64,000 nucleotides of DNA, taken from contig JASANH010000938.1 in the NCBI GenBank assembly GCA_030248295.1, forward strand, positions 62,001 through 126,000, written 5' to 3'. The notes under the pieces are model-generated. The model saw nothing but the letters and a program-made list of their open reading frames with translations, did no database searches and had not been told where the DNA came from. The DNA comes from Mesodorylaimus sp. YZB2_4. Taxonomy: Eukaryota; Nematoda; Enoplea; Dorylaimida; Dorylaimidae. The position numbers were made by a program, and so were the translations under genes. Shown here in pieces: positions 1 through 9,055 of this stretch. Numbering within the stretch: position 1 is the stretch's first letter; every line of letters begins with the position of its first letter.

Positions 1-34
1 GTTTTGAATGAAACGGCTGGCACGTTATTCATAC

Positions 35-2799
35 TTTAAACACAACGTGACGTCTTCTGAAACCTGGCAATCCCTCGTACCATATGGACGCCAACAGCTG
101 CTGGCAATTCGGATGAGCCACAAACTATAATTTCCAAGAAAAACTACGCTTTAGGCTCGAGCATACAGGAGCCATAATTCATATTTACGATAAACACCTG
201 TCAAGTGCCTCTGCGAAGTTTGGGTATTTTTTGGCACAAGAACTAGAGGAGGGATGAGTTCGTGAAAGGAAAAAACTTTTCATGAACTAACTTTCTTCTG
301 ACGATATTGAATGGCCAGTTTCAAACGGGTCAATTGCATACGTTCACCAGGAGCACGTTCTTTGACTGGATAACGATCTGAGTTGTCATAATTTAGAATA
401 ATCTCTAATTCCTTCGAGCCTCTCGTTTGATCCAGTAGGTCCACCGCGAATTTTTGGCACTTCTGACTCAATTCCTAAACAAACGCGAAATATGATTTCA
501 AATTTTTGAAATCTTTTGCGCTGCTGCTGTGCTGGTTAGGATTCTTGTCAGCCTCTATACTGCCAAGTTTACTTCCACCTGCTTGCTACATGCCAGGGCT
601 GCTTGCGTCAACTTTTTAACCTTATTCGTTGGTTTTTCTCTTCCAGGGCGAGTCAAGGCTGTGGACGAGGGATAATGGTGCGAGTTGGTTTTCGACTTAT
701 CGGACATAATGTTCTTTTATCTTATTGCCAGTGTGCATAGTGTGTGCAGAGTGTTAGCGTTTCCCCTGCAGAATTGCTTTATTCTGGCAGATAAAATGTA
801 TTAGTTTTCCAGCTCCGATAGGCGATCCGTTCGAGAAAAGGCGCCTGAAAATGGACCGCCAGAAACCGAAGCACACTCCCGCGGCGACATTTTTCGGAGT
901 GGCGTCGTTTTTCTTCCATCAAAGAGCAAATACAGACACTTTTTCTGTAAGCTATGGCTCGATAGGGGAGAGTAATCTGGCACAATAGCAGCAAACCGGA
1001 GAAGCCCACGTCGATTCATGAGGCCTGTTTACATTAGGGCCGGGGTGCAAAAGACCTCATCTCCGGCCATCCACCTAGCACCCGTCCTTATCGTGTTACC
1101 TTACAGGACGAGTCAAAGCTAATGTGGGATACTGGCATTTGTGTTTATGCACGATAATAGGCGATCGGTTGTGAGCTAGGATCGAGACGGGCCATTACGC
1201 GCCAAGGAGAGTAAGGGCATGAATAAATTACGATCAAATGGAGCGGGCCATGGCCTACCTCATATTCTGTTTTAAATTCGTTTTCTATATTGGACAAGCG
1301 ACGCAATTCCCAACTCATCTCGAATGCGTACAGAATTGGATCCCTGGCCGACAGGCAAATCAGCGATGGCGACGAGAGTGCTCTGTAGGCGTTAATACGG
1401 CTACGCGATAAACGAAGCGAATCTTCCATATTAGCCTAAAACGGGGCCTTCATGAGAAAAGGTGTGCGTACAAAAGCGGTCGAAAGGTCAAAAACCCCCT
1501 TTCGTATTTCAAAAACACTTTTTGACTCGATCGTCTTTCCACAAAAACCAATTTGGATTGAAAAAGAAAACTCGATTCACGAAATGAACACGTCCCACGC
1601 CTTTTTCTATCGGATCCATTTCCAGCGGCGCTTTAGGAAAACGGAAAATGAAAGAAAGCAATGCTTACTATGAGGCACTCGCGGCAGGCGCATCGTACAT
1701 CGTGAGGGTGGGGGATCGAGGCCCCTCGATCGAGTAGCAGTTTGATAATTTCGTAATTATCTCGATGAGCTGCCAGAATTATGGGCGTCAAGTCGGGTGT
1801 GAACGTCGATCTGTCCGTGATTTCCACTCCCTGCCGCTGAAAAAGGAAACGGATAGGCCCGCACAAGATAAATGAGTTTTGAGTAAAAGGGCCTGGGCAC
1901 TGGGGAGATGGGTTATGTCAAAACAGGCCCATCGTGCTGGTCTACATGTTTATTATGAACACGCAAAGTGTCTTCCAAGGCCGATTAAGGCAATGCAACA
2001 ACTTGGTTAGTCGAGTAGGGGGAGTGAAGAGCGGTGCTACAGTAGGCCACACTTCCTCCTCGGCTGGGGCCTTTGTTCTTCACAAAGCCCGCATGTTTGG
2101 CTTGCTAAGTGCCTGCGTGATGCTGCATTGAAAGTAGGTTCTCACTCGCACATGCACACTTCCTTATTAGTGGCGTGCGGGGCTGGGAGTGATCGGGCGG
2201 GTCTCCCACGCAGACACTTCAGGCCCACGCTGTAAGCTGACACGGGCTGTGCGAGGGTAAGGCAGGGCAAGCTGGGACCAGTGACGTCAGGGGATATAAC
2301 CAACCTCAGCGCTAAATTTGTCCTCTTTGTCCAAATGTTCCAACAATAGTTCGACGGCCTCGACGTTCTCCTCGCTGATGGCGTGCAGCAGAGCGTCTCC
2401 GGTTTCGACCGAGTGTTCGAGCAGGGTCTGAATCATCTCCGAATTCTCGTTTTCGATGGCGATTCGGAGGGCAGTGCGACTGAGCGGGTCGGTGCAATTT
2501 GGATTGAAGCTTGGATCATCGGCGTGCAGGGCCAACAAGTGGCGCACCTTGGCCAAGTCTCCGCGTTCACAGGCGAGAAGATATTGTTTCTCTGGAAAAG
2601 TTAATTCGGCGTCGATGCGCGGTAACTGGGCTTGGGGCGAAGAGGAGGGCGGTTGCGTGGATGGCATTTGTTTCTTCGACTGCTGCTGGTTTGTTGGCCG
2701 ATGATAATGAAGATGCTGAAGTCGTTCGTGATTACCCGTTCTCGAGCAGCCGGGCCGTCTCATCGTGGCCGTCTGGTCCCCGACGAGGCTGGCTTCCAT
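35..2799 (-). CDS. TRPC-type cation channel, N-terminal part (runs off left edge)
   Basis: Five exons join in phase 0: 2799-2305, 1836-1669, 1435-1259, 474-292 and 124-35, giving 371 residues of the cytoplasmic N-terminus. The order is a Gln/Pro-rich leader, ankyrin repeats (about 70-240; [19 protein letters not shown] is typical of TRPC), then the TRP_2 linker with [32 protein letters not shown] and [20 protein letters not shown]. The motif [10 protein letters not shown] carries the H-x3-C-x-C-x2-C zinc-site pattern of TRPC channels. The six membrane segments and pore lie beyond the left edge; the last donor is at 34-33. TRPC channels are receptor-operated, Ca2+-permeable plasma-membrane channels. 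The start is the first ATG of the exon-1 frame; later in-frame ATGs are possible. The family is sure; closeness to fly TRP-gamma or nematode TRP-1/2 is inferred. Confidence 0.93.
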
Positions 2800-4795
2800 T
2801 TGGAAATGAGCTATTTTCCTTCTCGTTAATGCGCAAATCCGAGTTGGAGAGGCAGCATATCTCCGCCCAGCCGTTCACCTTGTCCGTGGGTGTAAGAAGT
2901 CCGCGGGATGTCCGTTTTTAGTTCAGTTTATAAGGGAAGACCGGTGTCAGTCGGATGGCGGATAACATTAAACCCGAGCCAACACGGACTTGGTTCCGTC
3001 GGTTGGACACCGTTTGACGAATGGCGCCCTTTGGAGCGAGCCTGAGGCGGGCGCGGGAATGAGCTTTTTGAGTGTAAAAGAAGCTACGGTGTACAGCGGG
3101 CGCCGAGCGTGAGCGAGCTCGGCATCAAATTGGAGGCTCGAAATTCAATAATAAAAACATCTAGTATACTTGGACCACGGGTCGCAATAATGGGCGCTGG
3201 CGGTGCGAGAGTGAGTGGAGTGCTCGTTGGCCGCTGGGCGTCCAATTCAAGGAATGCAACGGGCGACCAAGCGAGCTAACCGAAAGGGAAGAGCCTCACC
3301 GAGCGGAAGACATTCGGCATCGGGCCTGCCCCCACCGGAACTCTTTTTTCCGATCGATAACTGAGCCTATTTCACATGGCGAACCGTCTTCCGACCTTCA
3401 ACTCAATGCCCTATTCTCTAACACGCCCTACTCGTCTTACACTCGTCATCGATGCGTGCCGCGGAAATCGCGTAATTGTAGTACAAGGCCTCGATTTCGA
3501 GCGCGCAACTCGGCTTCGATTACGCCACGCCCATTAGCATGCGCGTCCCGCTCATTTGCACTCGGCCCGCCGGAAATGGAGAAATGAAATCTCAAACTGC
3601 CCTGCTCGCCCACAGAACCCGCTCGAAACCGGTGCCAGGTGCGCTTACTCGGCCAACTTCCGACACGACTCGCACCACGAAATGTACACTTTTTCTAAAG
3701 AAACGGTTTGATTCGATTCCTCCTGCCGCTCTCGTTCGTGCCCCCTTGCTCCTCAGATTCGAAGTTGGCAGGCCGGCCTGAACTATAGCTTCCTCTCCGA
3801 CAGCGCTGATGGCGCACTGGAAATTTTTATGCAAATAGGATAATGACCGCACATAAATTTGCTGCGCCGGCTTCTCTGACACGAACATCCGGAATAGAGT
3901 TCTGGCCCTTCAAGAAGCTGAGACCATAAAGCTTTATCGAAATCTTCAGCAGCCATTTCGAAGGCCGAGCGCTCTCCGCCAGTTATAAAATGATCTAGGG
4001 CTCGTAATGTTGCAAAGATTTTTCTTTTTAGACGCGGTAAGAAAAACACTTTAGAAAACATAAAAAGTTGAAAAGCGTAATTTTGTTCATTTTTCAATTT
4101 TCTCCCTTCCCCCCCCCCCCCCCCCCCCCCCCCAGACTCCCAACCAGACCAGCGTTTGAACACTCGAGCAGCTGCCTGAAGTTCCATTAGGAAGTTTGTT
4201 GGCCTCAATTTGGTCGATGTCTGACCACACTCGAACGACGTTGCATGCAGAACTGGAATTTTAGAATCCGAATAGAGAAAAAGTAAAGAATAATAGTTTA
4301 CATAAGATGCATTGTGTTTTCTCGGAGAAAGAGAAAAGTTGATGCATGAGTTGAGAAAAGGTTTTCGGCAAAGTTTACTCAAAGGGACTAGTCGTAAGCC
4401 AGTCAAACAGACATTATACGACACCTGGCTGAGCAGTGAAAAATGTTCGTGGTTTCCTTCTGTTTTACACCCAAAAAAATTCCCGTCGCTTTTTATTCCG
4501 GACATTAACTCAATATGCGGAAAAGTCGTAAGTGGTATTTCTCACTTGTGTCAGAATAGATAAACTGGTCACTCTGACATGCACTCGGCCATCTCCCGGC
4601 ATACTGTAACCGCTTGCGCAGTTTTATGGAGGTGTCGAGATCTGGTAAGATCCGCAATACAGAGATTCAGTACCAATTCTGAAGGTCACGCACCGGTAAT
4701 TAAAAAACACTTACGGTCGTCAATGCAAGCCATACATTATGCAATAAAGGTGGAGAAAACGCAGATTGGAGATGAGGTGAAGGGTATGCAAGTGG
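2800..4795. other. Intergenic, no supported gene
   Basis: This 2 kb lies upstream of the TRPC start and downstream of the GPCR stop. It holds a 25-base poly-C run. The longest open frame (240 aa, minus, 3783-4505) reads through that run as poly-glycine and shows no family features. The first few hundred bases should hold the TRPC promoter; no clear core motif was identified. Confidence 0.5.
4109..4133. repeat. Poly-C homopolymer (25 bases)
   Basis: An uninterrupted run of 25 C on the plus strand, followed by AG. It is the longest of five C runs of 10 or more in the window. Exact length is likely to be polymorphic or sequencing-sensitive. Confidence 0.95.
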
Positions 4796-5821
4796 CTATA
4801 CGGGTATCTGAGGATCTGGGGTGCTCTCTTGGCCAGCCATATTGCTGCGATCGGTTCGGCAGCTACGCAAGGGAAGCAAAATTGTGGCCACGCTTACCCT
4901 GAGAGCTTCGTTGCAGAAATACAAGAGTAAAGGATTCAATCCAGTCACAGCGATCACCCAGATCGTATTGATCACATTATCGATATCCAATTCCAACGTA
5001 TCAGCTTGCGACCCGTTTAAACATCCGGGATGGAAAACCATGTTCAAATGACTGGGAGCGGTCAGTATTGTATGCACGAGAGTATACGGTATCAGGAATT
5101 TCAATGTTTTCAAATGTGGGGCGCGATTGGCAATGCTGAATTTGAGTGATCGATAACTTCGTATAAGAACGACGCACACGTAAGTGTAACACACGAATAC
5201 AGGCACATTGACCAGGAGCACTTGGGCGAGGGAGTGCGCAGCTTGGGGTGGTCCGTAGAGTGGGTTCACACCGTCGGCACAACCAATGATCTTGCCACAA
5301 GTCAGCATGATCAGTGTGCTGCTGCCAACCACGCTGGCCACAGTCACGATCAATGATAAGATTAGACCTATTCTATTGGAGAATGTGGTTTGACGAGCTC
5401 TTCTCGAGCGCCAAATCACAACTGCTCGAATTACAGCAATTGCTGCAGTCATATAACCTGACGCGTCCTCCGATGTCTTCTCTACAATGCGTAGAAACAA
5501 GTCCACTCCTTGACATCCTGGTCCGTCCCTATGAGATGACTGCTTGTCGTAGTTCCAGGCTAAACGAGATATCAAGAAGACGATATCAAATGCCGCCACG
5601 TGAATGAACATCCAAGTTATCGGTTGGCGAATAAGAGAAGGTCGGCACAAGGCACCCACCAGGATACCGTTGAGTGGGATCAGTGAGGAGCTGATGATAA
5701 GAGTGGCCACGAATTGGATTTTGTGATAGTTGGCTGTCATATCAGGAATAACTGATGTTGTGGTCGAGACGTAGCAAGTGTTCATGTTGACCCAGTCGAA
5801 CGTAATGAAGTTACGAGTCAA
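4796..5821 (-). CDS. Rhodopsin-like (class A) G-protein-coupled receptor
   Basis: A single-exon frame of 341 residues with seven hydrophobic segments at roughly 33-57, 65-87, 115-135, 150-172, 200-222, 245-265 and 288-308. Class-A hallmarks include a Cys at the top of TM3 (GPGCQGVDLF), a partner Cys in extracellular loop 2 (GKIIGCADGVNPLYGP), and TM7 ending TGLNPLLLYF, a variant of NPxxY. The DRY box is replaced by IRAVVIWRSRR. The N-terminus has an N-glycosylation site (NTCY is not one; no strong site is visible). The ligand cannot be deduced. Intronless receptor genes of this size are common among nematode and tardigrade peptide or orphan receptors. No neighbour shares the pathway. Start choice: first ATG, with MNTCY 12 residues in as an alternative. 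Confidence 0.8.
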   Translation of the reverse strand: MTRNFITFDWVNMNTCYVSTTTSVIPDMTANYHKIQFVATLIISSSLIPLNGILVGALCRPSLIRQPITWMFIHVAAFDIVFLISRLAWNYDKQSSHRDGPGCQGVDLFLRIVEKTSEDASGYMTAAIAVIRAVVIWRSRRARQTTFSNRIGLILSLIVTVASVVGSSTLIMLTCGKIIGCADGVNPLYGPPQAAHSLAQVLLVNVPVFVCYTYVCVVLIRSYRSLKFSIANRAPHLKTLKFLIPYTLVHTILTAPSHLNMVFHPGCLNGSQADTLELDIDNVINTIWVIAVTGLNPLLLYFCNEALRVSVATILLPLRSCRTDRSNMAGQESTPDPQIPV

Positions 5822-6789
5822 ATATCACGCGTGGCTGACATACCACGACACATACCATGCGACCATACGCACTGCTGACTGAACCAACGCCTCGAGTCGA
5901 CTGACGGTGAGTGATAGCGCTTATCTTCGACAGCTGCTGGCGAGCACCTCCGCGCATAGCCTATAAACGTAAAGGCGCCAAGGAGTGCACCTGTTTGCTT
6001 GTTGTTTCTGAAAACGAGTCTGCTAAATTAGTGCCTAGCGTAACAGGCCGGGACAGCCGCTTTAAAGATGGCTTTAGTCGTTTTAGTTGCGCCACAAAAC
6101 TTCAAAAGCGGATAGGCAGCGTTCGTCCATGAAGTGCTCATTGTCAATTATTTCTCTAGACCAATGATCATGCGGCTGGCAGCGACAGTCTTTCGTAATT
6201 GGCTGTTGGCGAGTCATTAGAAAACTAAGCTTCAGTTTACGTGACTAACGAAAGAGGACGCAACTTGTAAAATGAGGTCAGTTCCGTCGCTTGCAACATG
6301 GGCTATGGCACTGGTAAGACTTATCCTCACGTTCAAACTACCCACCTGCGTATTTTCGATACTCACGTAGTTTGCCTCTTCCTTTTTAGGTCCAGTTTTT
6401 TCAGTGGTTTCCACCCGCGTGAGCCTCCGCAATCCTCAAACGCCGTTGTTCACACGATCAGTGTTGGTAGAGGCAGTTTCATACCCTGTTGCAGTGTGGC
6501 GATGACCCATCCTGTGGACACACTGCCTTGTTTTCGATGAGGAAAGTACAAGCTCTTCTCGGAACCATACAGTATTTTGATGACACTTTTGTATCCGTCA
6601 CTTAATAGCGTATTCAGGCTCACCTGCAGTACTCTAGGTGATCAAAGGGCAACCACTCCGTGTCTGAGCGTGCGAGGTAAATATCCCAGCTGGAATCAGG
6701 TTTCGTTTTGGCAGGTGCCGCGGACACAACATGATGGTCGATGGTTGCGTCAAGACAACGGCAATTGAACCAAACCTAATCGTAAGCAA
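5822..6789. other. Intergenic region upstream of the GPCR
   Basis: No coding frame here shows a recognisable family or codon pattern. The first few hundred bases upstream of 5821 should contain the GPCR promoter. Mobile-element sequence begins near 6790. Confidence 0.5.
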
Positions 6790-7050
6790 GGTAGCGTGGT
6801 GGTCAATCACTCTATCTCTTCACTTGGAGCTTCTCTTTGAGAGGGCATCCTAAACCAGACTGCCTTTCTTAAATAGTGGCTGCTGCTTGTTTGAAGGCAT
6901 CTGCCTCTCCAGTAGGACTCCCTCGACAGTGATTCACCACGGCCTGGCTTCCAAGGTTTATGGTTTAACCTAGCCCCACCGCCAGGGATTGAACCCCAGA
7001 CGATTACAGCCACTCACTACCAAGCAATGTGGATTGACGAACGTGCCAAA
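6790..7050 (-). mobile_element. SINE family B, copy 1 (internally shortened)
   Basis: Read on the minus strand, the element starts with a tRNA-like head: an A-box-like TGCTTGGTAGTGAGTGGC, then a B box, GGGGTTCAATCCC. It continues into a body with CCAGGCCGTGGTGAATCACTG and GGAGAGGCAGATGCC. The body matches the inverted copy at 7105-7475 and the copy at 50290-50690, but the middle section is missing. It ends GGATGCCCTCTC...CTCCAAGTG, the shortened counterpart of the distal section of the other copies. RNA polymerase III transcription is inferred from the boxes. Confidence 0.75.
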
Positions 7051-7104
7051 CCACTGGCACAGAACCAGCACTATCGCCTACCGTATGCAGAATTAGGTGC
7101 CCTA

Positions 7105-7475
7105 CTCGAGGAGGCGGACGTGGTGGCCCATATTATTGGGAGGATGGTTCTCAGCTGGGCTAATCGCAGTTCAATCCCGGGCGAAGGAAGTTAATTTGCA
7201 AACTATCCTAGCTGGCCTTGCAAGCCAGGCTGTGATGAATCACTGTCCATGGGCTCCGAGTGCAGAGACAGTAACCAAACGAGTAAATAGCCTCTGCTCG
7301 AAGGCCGAGAGGGTTCAGAGACCACCCGCCATTGTTCGATGAAGCCAGTGGCTGGTCCAGGTTGCCCCATGCGGAGGTGCTCTAATCACATACAGGGAAG
7401 CTGCCGTGTGCCTAGTCCCCACATGGCCTCGCTTAGGTTTGACTGCTCCCCCCCCCCCGCCTGGTAGGCCATGGC
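7105..7475 (+). mobile_element. SINE family B, copy 2
   Basis: The plus-strand copy has the B box CAGTTCAATCCCGGGCG, then CCTTGCAAGCCAGGCTGTGA and TGAATCACTGTCC. A distal module follows with GGTCCAGGTTGCCCCATGCG and GAGGTGCTC. The same order appears on the minus strand at 50290-50690. Heads of copies 1 and 2 face each other only about 55 bases apart. The distal end meets an 11-base poly-C run at 7448-7458. Confidence 0.75.
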
Positions 7476-7479
7476 GAGT

Positions 7480-7570
7480 GGGAGAGAGTAATCGATACTC
7501 TCCCCTGGCTGGGAAACGTCAACCCCTCGGGTTGATGTTTCAGCCGTAGGTATAGTCGCAAGACTATCCT
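7480..7570 (+). other. Three consecutive strong hairpins (possible structured RNA)
   Basis: Hairpin 1 (7480-7505) pairs GGGAGAGAGTA with TACTCTCCCC around an ATCGA loop. Hairpin 2 (7507-7545) has GGCTG, a GG bulge, then AAACGTCAACCC pairing with GGGTTGATGTTTCAGCC around a CTC triloop: 17 pairs including one G-U. Hairpin 3 (7548-7570) has AGG, a bulged T, ATAGTC, the GNRA loop GCAA, then GACTATCCT: nine pairs. They follow directly on SINE B copy 2. Transcription and function are not shown; a SINE 3' tail or an independent structured RNA are both possible. Confidence 0.5.
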
Positions 7571-7977
7571 GCTCCAGTCGGAGTTTTGTCCCGTCGACTT
7601 CGGTCGGCCGCCTCCCTCCTGCGCCTGCCAGGCATGGTTACACAGTCAAGTGGGCACAATTCACACCCTTTTGAAAAAGAAGTGCTCCATTCGACCCTCC
7701 TCTCTGTGCCGCCACGAAGCATCCAAGAAAGCTGCAGAAACTGATCTATTTTCTGACAAGATCGAACCGGATTTCGATTAGCCAATGTCTAACCCCGATC
7801 TCAATCCATCCATTCTTGCACAACAGTACAAACTCGCCATTTTATAGTCAGAAAATGTTCATATGATCCCATAAAACGAGTACACTACCAACTTGCTATC
7901 TATCATTTCTAGAAACATAAAGCGACAAATTCAGCGACTCCAGCTCACGATCAGCCTTCGCACAAAGACCACAATCT
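7571..7977. other. Intergenic, nothing recognised
   Basis: This is the 3' flank of the minus-strand BTB gene. No coding frame or repeat was recognised. It probably contains the BTB transcript's 3' UTR. Confidence 0.4.
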
Positions 7978-8748
7978 TCACAATCCCATCTTGATCAATT
8001 CGGTGTCTGCAAGATGGCAAATGCAACGGCAGCATCGAGAACTCAATGACGGATCCCAAACCATTGGCTTCTCGCATGTCTTGCATATAATGCACTCGTG
8101 CGGATTAGTCAATCGCTGCTTCGACCCAAACAGAGCGTTACGAAGATCCCGTCCTCGTGACGTTTTGTCCACCGTCTGCGAGCACATACCGCAATGGCCA
8201 CGAAAGACTTCGCAACACGAGCTTGATTCTAGTTTTTGATACAAAACGGCCAGGCGTACTTTTTCCGGCAATTGTTCCATGGTAGAATAGATGCTAGCGA
8301 TATCGAAACGGGCGAACAAAGGCAACATTGCACGGACGACTTTCTTGTGACCGAAAGTGACTCCATATAAAAACAATCGCTTGACATTCTCGTCGCCTTC
8401 TGACACCGCTCCCCAAATTGCGGCGCTTTTCATCGATAAATATTCAATTTGATATTCATCCGCTAATTTCGACAAGAAAACGGCATTGCTCACCGTGATT
8501 TCTTTGAACATTCCATTCGTAGGGAACAAGCATCGCAACATTTCCAAAATTTCGTTCGGCTCCTTATCCGGCAACTCAATTTCAGATTTCGCCGTTTCTT
8601 GAAATTGACCAAACAGCATACTCGAAAAAACGGCGCTGTATTCTCCAAGGCCACCGCGTGATACCCAAAACCGTTCACCTTTCACCACCAAAGCCAGGTC
8701 GCGATGCGGTTTGCGCTCGGAGAAATTATCCCATTCGATTCCAGCCAT
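7978..8748 (-). CDS. BTB/POZ-domain protein with Cys-rich C-terminus
   Basis: One exon, 256 residues. Residues about 15-115 form a BTB/POZ fold: HRDLALVVKGERFWVSRGGL, YSAVFSSMLFGQFQE, then IELPDKEPNEILEMLRCLFP and SNAVFLSKLADEYQIEYL. A BACK-like helical stretch follows. The last 70 residues are rich in cysteines (HCGMC, HECIICKTC, RCCRCICH), suggesting one or two zinc-binding sites. Nematodes have large BTB families, often with MATH domains acting as cullin-3 substrate adaptors; this one has no MATH domain. The role is therefore inferred as an adaptor or scaffold. The start is the first ATG and fits the usual short leader before the BTB domain. Confidence 0.8.
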   Translation of the reverse strand: MAGIEWDNFSERKPHRDLALVVKGERFWVSRGGLGEYSAVFSSMLFGQFQETAKSEIELPDKEPNEILEMLRCLFPTNGMFKEITVSNAVFLSKLADEYQIEYLSMKSAAIWGAVSEGDENVKRLFLYGVTFGHKKVVRAMLPLFARFDIASIYSTMEQLPEKVRLAVLYQKLESSSCCEVFRGHCGMCSQTVDKTSRGRDLRNALFGSKQRLTNPHECIICKTCEKPMVWDPSLSSRCCRCICHLADTELIKMGL

Positions 8749-9055
8749 TGACGCGACAACTCACTCCAAGCCTCAGCGCCACCGATCAAACCCCGAGTTT
8801 TTGATATCGCAAGATTCGGGTAGGACAGCCGACCTGAAACAGGGAGCACTACAGTATATCAATAACGCATGGCTCACGCACATGTACTTTCTGCGGCTGC
8901 GACCGCGAGGCCATCCTCATCAAAGAAGTCACACCCAGGTTTACTGCGCATAAAATAGTGTAAACCCCCGACTAGCCCTCATTGCCTCATGTACAACCTG
9001 ATAATCACATACCCAAAATAAAAGTATCCAACACTGCAATAAGACTACACAGAAA

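Noticed and set aside
2383..2921. Plus-strand open frames over TRPC exon 1
   Set aside because: They are shadows of the ankyrin-repeat exon, whose minus-strand reading matches TRPC closely.
3783..4505. 240-residue minus-strand open frame
   Set aside because: It reads the poly-C run as poly-glycine and has no recognisable domain or good splice context.
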